Below are positions 49,495 through 59,183 of a stretch of DNA of 64,000 nt, piece after piece. The stretch is taken from the NCBI GenBank assembly GCA_040702975.1, contig CP159990.1:2356001-2420000 (forward strand). The letters are read 5' to 3'. The position numbers and the translations under genes were made by a program. The notes below the pieces were generated by a model, which saw nothing but the letters and a program-made list of their open reading frames with translations, did not search any database and was not told the origin of the DNA. Within the stretch, counting starts at the first letter, position 1; each line of letters opens with the position of its first letter. The DNA comes from Roseburia hominis. GTDB lineage: Bacteria; Bacillota; Clostridia; Lachnospirales; Lachnospiraceae.

Positions 49495-50784
49495 ATGACG
49501 GCGTATAAGGATTTGAGCAGAGAAGAGCTGCTGGAGCTGAAAGCAGAATTAGAAAAAGAGTTTGAGGATGTGAAAGGTAAAGGTCTGAAACTGGATATGT
49601 CCAGAGGAAAACCCTCCAAGGCGCAGCTTGACATTTCTATGGGAATGATGGATGTTCTGGGAAGTGATACGAACCTGGTCTGTGAGGAAGGCGTTGACTG
49701 CCGGAACTATGGTGTAATAGATGGAATTAAAGAGGCAAAACAGCTTTTTGCTGATATGATGGAAGTACCGAAGGACAATATTATCATCTTTGGAAATTCC
49801 AGCCTGAATGTGATGTACGATACTGTGGCACGTGCCATGACACACGGAATTATGGGCAGCACGCCCTGGGCGAAGCTCGACAAAGTCAAATTCCTGTGTC
49901 CGGTACCGGGCTATGATCGGCATTTTGCGATCACAGAGCATTTTGGCATTGAGATGATCAATGTTCCGATGACGGAAAATGGACCGGATATGGATATCGT
50001 GGAGAAACTGGTGGAGAGCGACCCGGCGATCAAGGGAATCTGGTGTGTACCGAAATACTCCAATCCGCAGGGAATCACTTACTCAGATGAGACGGTGCAC
50101 CGTTTTGCCAAGCTGAATCCGGCGGCAGAGGATTTCCGTATTTTCTGGGATAATGCCTACGGAATTCATCATTTATATGAGGATAAGCAGGATTATCTGA
50201 TCGAGATTTTGATGGAGTGTAAGAAAGAGGGACATCAGGACATGGTATATAAGTTCGGTTCCACCTCCAAGATTAGTTTTCCGGGATCCGGTATTGCAGC
50301 GATTGCGGCGTCAGATAATAACTTAAAAGAGATTCGTAAGATGATGTCAATCCAGACTATTGGACATGATAAACTCAACCAGCTTCGTCATGTGCGTTTT
50401 TTCGGAGATATTCACGGAATGGTACAGCATATGAAGAAACATGCCGACATTCTTCGCCCGAAGTTTGAGACGGTCCTGACCGTGCTTGAGGAAGAACTTG
50501 GGGGACTGGAAATCGGTTCCTGGCTGGCACCGAGAGGAGGATATTTCATTTCGTTTGATGCGATGGAAGGCTGTGCGAAAGCAATCGTGGCAAAGGCAAA
50601 AGAGGCAGGGCTTGTTATGACCGGCGCAGGCGCAACGTTCCCGTATGGAAAGGACCCGAAAGATAGTAATATTCGAATCGCACCGTCCTTCCCGACGCCG
50701 GAAGAACTGGCAGTTGCGGCAAGGGTGTTCGTGCTCAGCGTGAAGCTGGTAAGTATCGATAAGTTGCTTGGCGAGATGGCGTAG
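49495..50784 (+). CDS. PLP-dependent aminotransferase, aspartate aminotransferase-like (PF12897 type)
   Basis: 429 residues. MTAYKDLSREELLELKAELE at the start and KGLKLDMSRGKPSKAQLDIS are typical of the atypical aspartate aminotransferases once called MocR-type. PLP Lys in FGSTSKISFPGSG; DNAYGIHHLYED carries the Asp/Tyr pair of fold type I. ATG 49495 has GGGAGG seven bases upstream; the ATG at 49480 lies before that site. Probably transaminates aspartate or another amino acid in the cytoplasm; substrate is inferred from the family. Confidence 0.88.
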   Translation: MTAYKDLSREELLELKAELEKEFEDVKGKGLKLDMSRGKPSKAQLDISMGMMDVLGSDTNLVCEEGVDCRNYGVIDGIKEAKQLFADMMEVPKDNIIIFGNSSLNVMYDTVARAMTHGIMGSTPWAKLDKVKFLCPVPGYDRHFAITEHFGIEMINVPMTENGPDMDIVEKLVESDPAIKGIWCVPKYSNPQGITYSDETVHRFAKLNPAAEDFRIFWDNAYGIHHLYEDKQDYLIEILMECKKEGHQDMVYKFGSTSKISFPGSGIAAIAASDNNLKEIRKMMSIQTIGHDKLNQLRHVRFFGDIHGMVQHMKKHADILRPKFETVLTVLEEELGGLEIGSWLAPRGGYFISFDAMEGCAKAIVAKAKEAGLVMTGAGATFPYGKDPKDSNIRIAPSFPTPEELAVAARVFVLSVKLVSIDKLLGEMA

Positions 50785-50849
50785 TACGGTGAGGAGAAAT
50801 CATGCCGCGTGCTGGCAGCTGATGGAATAACAAGAAAGGGCAATTCCTT

Positions 50850-51239
50850 ATGACAAAGAATTATTATGAACCATGTGAGGAACTAAAGCAGTGCAATGAG
50901 TTCATTGAAAAATACTATAAAACGGGCGATTATGTGACTTGCTTTCAGGAGCATATGAAACTTGCCAAGAAAGGGTATCCGCTGGCTGAATGTCAGATAG
51001 GCTGGTTCTATTATAGCGGCCTGGGCGTCGAGAGGAATGAGAATGAGGCATTTCTGTGGACGAAGCGGGCGGCGGAGCATGGCGACAGAGATGCGCAAAA
51101 TAATCTGGGCGAGTTTTATGAAGAGGGAATCGGAACAGAAAAAGACTTGGAACAGGCAAAAGCCTGGTATGTGAAGGCAGCTCAAAATGACAGCCCTGAA
51201 GGAATTGAGAAATGTCTTGCATTAGGGATTGAATATTGA
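50850..51239 (+). CDS. Sel1-repeat protein
   Basis: 129 residues with two clear Sel1 repeats: PLAECQIGWFYYSGLGVERN and DAQNNLGEFYEEGIGTEKDL, each followed by EAFLWTKRAAEHG or QAKAWYVKAAQND. These form a short helical protein-binding scaffold. No signal peptide. Partner unknown. Note that the relaxase in the mobile element carries eleven repeats of the same family. Confidence 0.82.
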   Translation: MTKNYYEPCEELKQCNEFIEKYYKTGDYVTCFQEHMKLAKKGYPLAECQIGWFYYSGLGVERNENEAFLWTKRAAEHGDRDAQNNLGEFYEEGIGTEKDLEQAKAWYVKAAQNDSPEGIEKCLALGIEY

Positions 51240-51264
51240 TAATTATTTTGTAAAAAAGCAATTG

Positions 51265-51320
51265 CAAACTGTATCAGAAAAGGGATGGAAGATGCCTGGT
51301 CTGATACAGTTTGTTTTTTT
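51265..51320 (+). terminator. Strong rho-independent terminator
   Basis: CAAACTGTATCAGA and TCTGATACAGTTTG form a perfect 14-bp stem followed by seven Ts. Confidence 0.9.
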
Positions 51321-51455
51321 CATAAGTAAATGCGCCCTATGAAAGAAAAAACGCTCCGCGAGGATATTTGGATGGACATAGCACGCTGGAGTTCTGATGA
51401 CAATGAGCGAAAATGCCTAAAATAGAAAAATCAAGAGTTATATTTTGTGTAGCAA

Positions 51456-51484
51456 TTGCGTGGAAAGACGGATTGTGCTAAAAT
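51456..51484 (+). promoter_or_regulatory. Promoter of upp
   Basis: TTGCGT (51456-51461), 17 bases, TAAAAT (51479-51484). Confidence 0.6.
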
Positions 51485-51537
51485 AAAAAAAGAGTGGCGA
51501 GAGAGAACGCTGCTCTATGACAGAGGAGGACTTACTT

Positions 51538-52167
51538 ATGGATAATGTAATGGTATCAGAACACCCTTTGATTCAGCATAAAATATCAATTCTAAGAAAT
51601 AAAAACACCGGTACGAATGAATTCCGTAAATTGGTGGAAGAGATTGCCATGCTGATGGGATATGAGGCACTGCGCGACCTGCCGACGCAGGATGTGGAGA
51701 TTGAGACTCCTATTGAAACCTGCATGTCGCCGATGATTTCCGGGCGAAAACTCGCAATCGTTCCGATCCTCAGAGCAGGACTTGGCATGGTGAATGGAAT
51801 TCTGACGCTGGTTCCGTCTGCAAAAGTAGGACATATCGGTATGTATCGGGATGAGGAGACACATGAACCGCATGAGTATTTTTGCAAATTGCCGGCTGCG
51901 ATTTCCGAGAGACTGATCATCGTACCGGACCCGATGCTTGCGACGGGAGGCTCAGCTGTTGCAGCGGTTGATTTCATTAAGCAGCATGGAGGAAAAAATA
52001 TCAAATTTATGGCGATCATCGGTGCGCCGGAAGGTATTAAAAGGCTGCATGAAGCACATCCGGATGTGCAGATTTATGTGGGACATGTGGATCGGGAATT
52101 GAATGAGAACGCATATATCTGTCCGGGACTCGGAGATGCCGGAGACCGTATTTTTGGAACGAAATAA
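51538..52167 (+). CDS. upp: Uracil phosphoribosyltransferase
   Basis: 209 residues. Salvages uracil to UMP with [39 protein letters not shown], the PRPP loop [20 protein letters not shown] and the uracil-binding [20 protein letters not shown] 51538 has GAGGAGG nine bases upstream; a longer in-frame start at 51517 is unlikely. Convergent with the large activase gene. Confidence 0.97.
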   Translation: MDNVMVSEHPLIQHKISILRNKNTGTNEFRKLVEEIAMLMGYEALRDLPTQDVEIETPIETCMSPMISGRKLAIVPILRAGLGMVNGILTLVPSAKVGHIGMYRDEETHEPHEYFCKLPAAISERLIIVPDPMLATGGSAVAAVDFIKQHGGKNIKFMAIIGAPEGIKRLHEAHPDVQIYVGHVDRELNENAYICPGLGDAGDRIFGTK

Positions 52168-52228
52168 TTGTAAAAGTTTTTTATTGCCAAGTATATCTAA
52201 GTGAAGGGCCAGTGGACGTTCATCTCGG

Positions 52229-55200
52229 TTACATCTTCTTATAAGCCGTAGAAAGCATCAGTTTAATACGATTGAGCTGATTTACCTCGCTGGCACCCGG
52301 ATCGTAGTCGATGGCGACGATGTTGGATTCGGGGTGACGCCGACGAAGCTCCTTGATAACCCCTTTCCCTACCACATGGTTCGGCAGGCAGGCAAATGGC
52401 TGCGTGCACACGATGTTCGGGGCACCATCTTGAATTAATTCCAGCATCTCGCCGGTAAGGAACCAGCCTTCTCCGGTCTGGTTTCCGAGAGAGACGATCT
52501 CTTTTGCCATGGAAGCCAGATGATCGATGTGTGACGGCGGATCGAACCGTTTGCTGGCCTTTAGTGCGTCTACAGCAGGCTTTCGGAACCATTCCAGTGC
52601 GGCGATTCCGAGGTTTGCCTTGCGGGCTGAGGATTTCTTCATACCGAGATGCTCCGCTTTAAAGTTCGTATTGTAGAAGCAGTACAGGAAGAAGTCCAGA
52701 AGATCCGGTACCACCGCCTCGGCGCCCTCCTGCTCCAAAAGCTCAACCAGATAGTTGTTGGCTGCCGGAAGGAATTTTACAAGGATCTCTCCGACGATAC
52801 CGACTCTCGGTTTCTTCACATCGCGAAGGGGAAGAGAGTCAAAATCAGCAACAATGTCGCGGCAGAGTTTTTTAAATTCGCTTCGGCTTTGGCGCTTCTT
52901 TGTAATAAATTCTATAGCCTTCTGTTCCCATTTTTTGTGCATCGCATTCGCGGAGCCCAAAGCTTCCTCGTAAGGACGGACACGGTACAGGCACCGCATG
53001 AACAAGTCACCAAGAACCAGTCCGTATATACCCTTGAAGATCAGATTCGGAGTAATCTTGAATCCCGGATTGCTCTCCAGTCCGCTTAAGTTGATGGAGA
53101 TGACCGGAATATGGCCATATCCGGCTCTTTTAAGCGCCCGTCGGATAAAGCCTATGTAGTTGGAAGCACGGCAGCCGCCTCCGGTCTGGCTTATGATCAC
53201 GGCGAGATGGTCGGTATCATATTTGCCGGAAAGAATGGCTTCCATGATCTGTCCCACCACGATAAGAGAGGGATAGCAGGCGTCATTATTCACATATTTC
53301 AGACCAACATTTACCGCATTTTTGTTGTCGTTTTTCAGAACCTCGATCTTGTATCCGGCCTGCCTGAATGCCGGCTCGATGAGGCTGAAATGAATCGGCG
53401 ACATCTGCGGGCAAAGGATGGTGTATGTATCACGCATTTCTTTTGTAAATGCTATTTTTTCAATGGACGCGGGGTGAATCTCGCGTTTTATATTTCTCTG
53501 TTCACGCACTCTGATGGCGGCGATGAGAGAGCGGATACGGATACGCGCCGCACCTAAGTTATTTACCTCGTCTATTTTGAGAGAGGTGTAAATCTTATCG
53601 GAACCAGTCAAAATGTCGGAGACTGCATCGGTGGTCACCGCATCGAGGCCGCATCCAAAGGAGTTGAGCTGGATCAGATCCAGGTCGTCGCGCGTCTTGA
53701 CATAGTTGGCTGCCGCATACAGTCGGGAATGATACATCCACTGGTCCATAACGATCAACGGCCGCTCCACCGGATTCAGGTGAGAAATAGAATCCTCGGT
53801 CAGAACTGCAATTCCATAGGCGGTGATCAGTTCCGGAATGCCGTGGTTTACCTCAGGATCATAGTGGTATGGACGCCCGGCCAGAACGATGCCGCGGGTT
53901 CCCGTCTTTTCCATATAGGCAAGGGTCTCCTCGCCTTTTTCGCGGATATCCTGGCGGCAGGCGCTAAGCTCCTCCCAGGCCGCGTGGGCAGCGGCTTTGA
54001 CCTCAGAAGCGGGTATGTTTCGCCCGGTAGTAAATTCCCGTACCAGACCCTCAGAGGCAACCTCTTCATTGGTCAGTGCCAAAAATGGATTCATGAAATC
54101 CACTTCACCATGGACGATTGGGTCCATATTATTCTTGATATTTTCCGCATAGGACGTTACGATAGGGCAGTTGTAATGGTTATCCGCATCGGCAAATTCC
54201 GTCCGCTCATACGGGATACAGGGATAGAAGATAAAGTCCACGCCCTGATTAATCAGCCACTGCACATGCCCGTGTGCGAGCTTGGCAGGATAGCATTCAG
54301 ACTCGCTGGGTATGGATTCGATACCCAGTTCATAAATCTTGTGGGTGGAAGCCGGAGAGAGTACCACCCGGTATCCCAGTTTGGTAAAGAAGGTAAACCA
54401 GAACGGGTAGTTCTCATACATGTTTAAAACTCGCGGGATTCCCACCGTGCCGCGGGCAGCTTTTTCAGCAGAAAGCGGCTCATATCCAAAATACCGCTCG
54501 TTCTTCCATGCAAACAGGTTGGGAATGTTACTGTTTGTCTTTTCCTTGCCCAGACCACGCTCACAGCGGTTTCCTGAGATGAAACGGCGTCCACCGCTGA
54601 ATTTGTTGATCGTCAGACGGCAGTTGTTGGTACAGCCTTTACATTTGGACATGGTCGTCGTATATTCCAGCGCATTGATCTCATCGATGGAAAGCATGGT
54701 AGTATTCTTACATTCTTTAAAGCCATAGCGCTCCCGCGCAATCAGGGCCGCACCGAAGGCGCCCATGATTCCGGCAATGTCGGGACGGATTGCTTTGCAG
54801 TTTGCTATTTTTTCAAAACTCCGCAGAACGGCGTCGTTATAGAAGGTTCCGCCTTGCACGACGATCCGTGAGCCCAGCTCAGAGGCATCGGAAACCTTGA
54901 TTACTTTGAACAGCGCATTCTTGATGACAGAATAGGCAAGGCCTGCGGAAATGTCTGCGACTTCCGCGCCTTCTTTTTGCGCCTGTTTTACCTTGGAGTT
55001 CATAAATACGGTACAACGGGTTCCCAGGTCGATGGGGTGCTTTGCAAATAAGGCCTCGTGAGCGAAATCCTGTACACTGTAATTCAGGGATTTGGCAAAG
55101 GTCTCGATGAAAGAACCGCAGCCGGAAGAGCAGGCCTCGTTGAGCTGCACACTGTCTACCGTCTGATTCTTGATCTTGATACATTTCATATCCTGTCCGC

Positions 55201-56470
55201 CGATATCCAGGATGCAGTCCACCTCCGGTTCAAAATAGGCGGCGGCATAGTAGTGCGCCACGGTCTCCACCTCGCCCTCGTCGAGAAGAAGTGCGGCCTT
55301 GATAAGCGCTTCCCCGTATCCGGTGGAGCAGGAGTGTACGATATTGACGCCTTCCGGCAGTTTGCTGTAAATATCCTTAATGGCAGAAAGTGTCGTGCCG
55401 AGCGGATCTCCGTCATTTCCATGATAGAAGGAGTAGAGGAGCGTTCCGTCCTCGCCGACCAGAGCGGCCTTGGTCGTCGTGCTTCCTGCATCGATTCCCA
55501 GATAAGCGTTGCCGCGGTAGGAGGCCAGGTCATTTACCGGGACCTGGTGTTTGGCGTGACGATTCTTGAATTCCTGATAATCCGCTTCGCTGGAAAAAAG
55601 AGGCTCCATGCGTTCCACTTCAAAATCCATCTGGATATGAGCGGCAAGCTGGTTCTGCATATCGCGTAGTGTAGTGATCACTTCCCGGGGGGAGTTGAGC
55701 GCAGAGCCGACTGCCGCGAACAGGTGGGAATATTTGGGCGCAATAATATGTTCATCATCCAGCTTTAAGGTGCGAATGAACGCTTCCCGAAGTTCAGGAA
55801 GAAAATGTAAGGGTCCTCCAAGAAAGGCCACATGTCCGCGAATCGGTTTTCCACAGGCCAATCCGCTGATTGTCTGATTGACGACCGCCTGGAAAATAGA
55901 AGCAGCCAGATCTTCCTTCGTAGCCCCGTCATTGATCAGAGGCTGGATATCAGATTTGGCAAATACTCCGCAACGGGCCGCAATGGTATAAAGCGCCTTG
56001 TAATTCTTGGCATAGGCGTTGAGCCCCGTGGCGTCCGTCTGTAAAAGGGATGCCATCTGGTCGATAAATGATCCGGTGCCGCCGGCACAGATGCCGTTCA
56101 TGCGCTGTTCAATATTTCCGTTCTCAAAATAGATGATCTTGGCGTCTTCTCCGCCAAGCTCAATGGCAACATCCGTCTGCGGAGCATAGTCCTGCAGCGC
56201 GGTGGAAACGGCCACCACTTCCTGAACGAAGGGAACTCCCAGATGCTTTGCCAGGGTGAGTCCGCCTGAACCGGTGATCATGGGGGATACCCGAACAGGG
56301 CCGAGCTTATAGATGGCGCGGCCTAACAGATCGGATAAGGTCTCCTGAATATTGGCAAAATGCCGTTCGTAGTCGGAAAAAAGGACATCATTCTCGCTGT
56401 CAAGAACAGCAATCTTTACGGTAGTCGATCCGATATCGATTCCCAGAGTATATAGTTCTGTTTTACTCAT
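52229..56470 (-). CDS. Two-module 2-hydroxyacyl-CoA dehydratase activase fused to a dehydratase-like C-terminus
   Basis: 1,413 residues. Two ASKHA ATPase modules of the BcrA/BadF/HgdC type lie in tandem: [20 protein letters not shown] (residues 6-25), and [20 protein letters not shown] (about 323-342), the second with [14 protein letters not shown] carrying cluster Cys ligands; the first has [14 protein letters not shown] Cys-rich linker ([15 protein letters not shown]) and a DUF2229-like region lead to a C-terminal part resembling HgdB-type subunits ([40 protein letters not shown]). Activases inject an electron for radical dehydration. Proteins of this size are common in Clostridia but their substrate is unknown. 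No dehydratase subunit genes are adjacent. Confidence 0.9.
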   Translation of the reverse strand: MSKTELYTLGIDIGSTTVKIAVLDSENDVLFSDYERHFANIQETLSDLLGRAIYKLGPVRVSPMITGSGGLTLAKHLGVPFVQEVVAVSTALQDYAPQTDVAIELGGEDAKIIYFENGNIEQRMNGICAGGTGSFIDQMASLLQTDATGLNAYAKNYKALYTIAARCGVFAKSDIQPLINDGATKEDLAASIFQAVVNQTISGLACGKPIRGHVAFLGGPLHFLPELREAFIRTLKLDDEHIIAPKYSHLFAAVGSALNSPREVITTLRDMQNQLAAHIQMDFEVERMEPLFSSEADYQEFKNRHAKHQVPVNDLASYRGNAYLGIDAGSTTTKAALVGEDGTLLYSFYHGNDGDPLGTTLSAIKDIYSKLPEGVNIVHSCSTGYGEALIKAALLLDEGEVETVAHYYAAAYFEPEVDCILDIGGQDMKCIKIKNQTVDSVQLNEACSSGCGSFIETFAKSLNYSVQDFAHEALFAKHPIDLGTRCTVFMNSKVKQAQKEGAEVADISAGLAYSVIKNALFKVIKVSDASELGSRIVVQGGTFYNDAVLRSFEKIANCKAIRPDIAGIMGAFGAALIARERYGFKECKNTTMLSIDEINALEYTTTMSKCKGCTNNCRLTINKFSGGRRFISGNRCERGLGKEKTNSNIPNLFAWKNERYFGYEPLSAEKAARGTVGIPRVLNMYENYPFWFTFFTKLGYRVVLSPASTHKIYELGIESIPSESECYPAKLAHGHVQWLINQGVDFIFYPCIPYERTEFADADNHYNCPIVTSYAENIKNNMDPIVHGEVDFMNPFLALTNEEVASEGLVREFTTGRNIPASEVKAAAHAAWEELSACRQDIREKGEETLAYMEKTGTRGIVLAGRPYHYDPEVNHGIPELITAYGIAVLTEDSISHLNPVERPLIVMDQWMYHSRLYAAANYVKTRDDLDLIQLNSFGCGLDAVTTDAVSDILTGSDKIYTSLKIDEVNNLGAARIRIRSLIAAIRVREQRNIKREIHPASIEKIAFTKEMRDTYTILCPQMSPIHFSLIEPAFRQAGYKIEVLKNDNKNAVNVGLKYVNNDACYPSLIVVGQIMEAILSGKYDTDHLAVIISQTGGGCRASNYIGFIRRALKRAGYGHIPVISINLSGLESNPGFKITPNLIFKGIYGLVLGDLFMRCLYRVRPYEEALGSANAMHKKWEQKAIEFITKKRQSRSEFKKLCRDIVADFDSLPLRDVKKPRVGIVGEILVKFLPAANNYLVELLEQEGAEAVVPDLLDFFLYCFYNTNFKAEHLGMKKSSARKANLGIAALEWFRKPAVDALKASKRFDPPSHIDHLASMAKEIVSLGNQTGEGWFLTGEMLELIQDGAPNIVCTQPFACLPNHVVGKGVIKELRRRHPESNIVAIDYDPGASEVNQLNRIKLMLSTAYKKM

Positions 56471-56632
56471 ACATTAATCTCCTTGTCAAACTATTACTAA
56501 ACAAATGTATCTTTTCAGTATTGTTTCTACCTATTAAATGTGGATTTAGCTATTCCACAATCGCATTCATTATACGACAGAATGTGATAAAATACAAATG
56601 GAACTTCAAGGTATTTTAACTTTTTCTTCTGG

Positions 56633-56662
56633 TTGACAAATATGGCGTGCAAGGCTTACAAT
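56633..56662 (+). promoter_or_regulatory. Promoter of the rhomboid-like gene
   Basis: TTGACA (56633-56638), 18 bases, TACAAT (56657-56662). Confidence 0.65.
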
Positions 56663-56695
56663 ATCAGCATAAAATGAAGGAGAAAGTATTATTGT

Positions 56696-57529
56696 ATGAA
56701 AAAATGGTTGGATAAGATGGAAAGAAAGTTCGGACGGTATGCGGTCAGGAATCTGACACTGTATCTGATTGTCTGCTATATAGTAGGATTTGTGCTGAGC
56801 CAGACGATGCCGGCGCTTTTAAGCTATTTTACACTGGAGATCGGACTGGTTCTGAAAGGACAGGTCTGGAGGCTGATCAGCTGGGTGATCATACCGCCTC
56901 AGACGAATATCATATTCGTCATATTTATGCTGCTTCTTTACTATTCTCTGGGTACGACGCTGGAGAGGACCTGGGGGGCGTTCCGCTATAATGTATATAT
57001 TTTCTCGGGAATGATTTTTACCATCATCGGTGCGGTGCTTGTGTATCTGCTGACCGGCGGGGTGATCGGACTGGGTGGACTGTTCAGTACTTATTACATC
57101 AACCTTTCCATTTTCCTTGCATGTGCGGCTTTGATGCCGGATCTGCAGCTTTATTTTTGGGGATTTATTCCGATTAAGATGAAGTGGCTGGCGTATCTGG
57201 ACGTAGCCCTTTTGCTGATTGATATGGTGAATGGTAATCTGATTATCCGCATCATCATCATCGCTTCCCTTTTGAATTTTATTATATTCTTTTTGTTTAA
57301 TCGCAATATGCAGCCGTATCGTCCGAAGGAGATCGCACGCAAGAAGCAGTTTCACAGGGAGATCCAAAGACCGGTAAACCGGTACGAGGGCGGCGCGAGG
57401 CATAAATGTGCAGTGTGCGGAAGAACAGAGCTGGACGATCCGAATCTGGAATTCCGTTATTGTTCAAAATGTAATGGGAATTATGAATATTGTCAGGATC
57501 ATTTGTTCACGCATACGCATGTAAAATAA
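56696..57529 (+). CDS. Rhomboid-like membrane protein with C-terminal zinc finger
   Basis: 277 residues. Six hydrophobic segments in the rhomboid arrangement (LTLYLIVCYIVGFVLSQTM, FVIFMLLLYYSLGTTLERTW, the latter like the rhomboid L1/TM2 region), but no GxSG serine motif and no catalytic His in the last segment are visible, so it is probably a non-proteolytic rhomboid relative. The cytoplasmic C-terminus has CAVCGRTELDDPNLEFRYCS, KCNGNYEYCQDHLFTHTHVK: a Cys/His-rich zinc-binding unit. Role unknown; it may bind membrane proteins. Confidence 0.78.
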   Translation: MKKWLDKMERKFGRYAVRNLTLYLIVCYIVGFVLSQTMPALLSYFTLEIGLVLKGQVWRLISWVIIPPQTNIIFVIFMLLLYYSLGTTLERTWGAFRYNVYIFSGMIFTIIGAVLVYLLTGGVIGLGGLFSTYYINLSIFLACAALMPDLQLYFWGFIPIKMKWLAYLDVALLLIDMVNGNLIIRIIIIASLLNFIIFFLFNRNMQPYRPKEIARKKQFHREIQRPVNRYEGGARHKCAVCGRTELDDPNLEFRYCSKCNGNYEYCQDHLFTHTHVK

Positions 57530-57643
57530 AAGAGGATCCTGCTTTGAAGGTGCATGAATATTCGTGTAAAATCCGTTACCTATGCGGACGGGAGTGAAAA
57601 ATAAATGAAGGCTGCAAATGAGAATGAGAGGAGAAAGACAGAC

Positions 57644-58927
57644 ATGAAGAAGACACCATTTGTAACAAAAGAACAGTTGGAGGAGATCGTAAGTAAGTTC
57701 CCCACGCCGTTCCACCTCTATGATGAGAAAGGAATCCGTGAAAATGCAAAGGCTTTACAGGAGGCATTTTCCTGGAACAAGGGCTATAAAGAATACTTTG
57801 CAGTAAAGGCAACTCCGAATCCATACATTCTACAGCTTTTGCATGAGCTGGGCTGTGGATGTGATTGTTCTTCCTATACAGAACTGATGCTTTCCGATGC
57901 GGTCGGTGTAAACGGTCATGAGATCATGTTTTCATCGAATGATACGCCGAAGGAAGAATATCAGCTTGCGGATCAGTTAGGCGCAATCATCAATCTCGAT
58001 GATATCACACATATTGATTTTTTAGAGGAGGCGATCGGGAAGATTCCGGAGACGATCAGCTGCCGGTACAATCCGGGAGGACTTTTTAAGATTTCCAACA
58101 GTATCATGGACAATCCGGGCGATGCCAAGTATGGTATGACCACGGAGCAGATCATTGAAGCCTTCAAGATCCTGAAAGCGAAGGGGGCGAAGGAGTTTGG
58201 CATTCATGCCTTCCTTGCCAGTAATACCGTGACGAATGAATATTATCCGACGCTTGCGAAGGTCCTGTTCGAGGTCGCAGTGAAGCTCCAGAAGGAGACG
58301 GGAGCACATATTAAGTTCATTAACCTGTCGGGTGGAATCGGAATTCCTTACAGACCGGACCAGGAGCCGAACGACATCAAAGTGATCGGTGAGGGCGTGC
58401 GCAAGGTATACGAGGAAGTATTGATACCTGCGGGAATGGGCGACGTGGCGATCTACACGGAGCTGGGACGTTTTATGCTGGGACCATATGGCTGCCTGGT
58501 AACCAAGGCAATCCATGAAAAACACACGCATAAGGAGTATATCGGCGTAGACGCCTGTGCGGCGAATCTGATGCGTCCTGCGATGTACGGCGCCTACCAT
58601 CACATCACGGTGATGGGAAAGGAAGACGCGCCGCTGGATCATGTTTATGACGTTACGGGGTCTCTATGTGAGAATAATGACAAGTTCGCCATTGACAGAG
58701 AACTTCCGAAAATCGATATGGGCGATCTTCTTGTAATTCATGATGCAGGAGCCCACGGATTCTCCATGGGATATAACTATAACGGAAGGCTGCGCTCCGC
58801 GGAGGTTCTTCTCCAGGAAGACGGGACTGCGAAGCTGATCCGAAGAGCGGAAACACCGATGGATTATTTTGCGACATTTGACCAGTTCCCGGTCTATGAA
58901 GAATTGAAGAAATATATGCCGGAATAG
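57644..58927 (+). CDS. lysA: Diaminopimelate/ornithine decarboxylase-family PLP enzyme
   Basis: 427 residues from ATG 57644 (GAGAGGAG upstream). Alanine-racemase-fold decarboxylase: PLP Lys in EYFAVKATPNPYIL, GCGCDCSSYTEL, NLSGGIGIPYRPDQ, YTELGRFMLGPYGCL, VDACAANLMRPAMYGAYHHI and TGSLCENNDKFA. Family members make lysine from meso-diaminopimelate. The expected GPxCESxD motif reads GSLCENND, so another substrate in the family (for example carboxynorspermidine or D-amino acids) is possible. No other lysine genes are near. Confidence 0.8.
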   Translation: MKKTPFVTKEQLEEIVSKFPTPFHLYDEKGIRENAKALQEAFSWNKGYKEYFAVKATPNPYILQLLHELGCGCDCSSYTELMLSDAVGVNGHEIMFSSNDTPKEEYQLADQLGAIINLDDITHIDFLEEAIGKIPETISCRYNPGGLFKISNSIMDNPGDAKYGMTTEQIIEAFKILKAKGAKEFGIHAFLASNTVTNEYYPTLAKVLFEVAVKLQKETGAHIKFINLSGGIGIPYRPDQEPNDIKVIGEGVRKVYEEVLIPAGMGDVAIYTELGRFMLGPYGCLVTKAIHEKHTHKEYIGVDACAANLMRPAMYGAYHHITVMGKEDAPLDHVYDVTGSLCENNDKFAIDRELPKIDMGDLLVIHDAGAHGFSMGYNYNGRLRSAEVLLQEDGTAKLIRRAETPMDYFATFDQFPVYEELKKYMPE

Positions 58928-58990
58928 GGAAAACGTACCCGTGAGATAAAAAAGAAATAATAAAAAAATCAGGAGAAACGTAAAAAAGAC

Positions 58991-59019
58991 TTGCGAACCG
59001 GGGAAAGATATGGTATAAT
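58991..59019 (+). promoter_or_regulatory. Promoter of tRNA-Leu
   Basis: TTGCGA (58991-58996), 17 bases, TATAAT (59014-59019), 19 bases before the tRNA. Confidence 0.8.
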
Positions 59020-59038
59020 TATTTTCGGTTCGTGATAA

Positions 59039-59121
59039 GCCGGCGTGTCGGAATGGCAGACGAGGCAGACTCAAAATCTGTTGTGGGCAACCACGTGCGG
59101 GTTCAAGTCCCGCCGCCGGCA
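59039..59121 (+). tRNA. tRNA-Leu(CAA)
   Basis: 83 bases, class II. Acceptor GCCGGCG pairs with CGCCGGC plus discriminator A; anticodon loop CTCAAAA gives anticodon CAA (codon UUG); long variable arm TGTGGGCAACCACG; T arm GCGGG-TTCAAGT-CCCGC. CCA is not encoded. Has its own promoter and a terminator at 59127. Confidence 0.95.
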
Positions 59122-59126
59122 GTAAT

Positions 59127-59163
59127 AAGACCTTGTAGACATGGTGTTTACAAGGTCTTTTGT
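59127..59163 (+). terminator. Terminator of tRNA-Leu
   Basis: AAGACCTTGTA and TACAAGGTCTT form an 11-bp stem followed by TTTG. Confidence 0.8.
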
Positions 59164-59183
59164 ATAGGGAAAGGAATAACAGC

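Noticed and set aside
52263..56044. Several plus-strand frames inside the 1,413-residue activase gene
   Set aside because: Antisense shadows; the minus-strand frame shows two complete ATPase modules.
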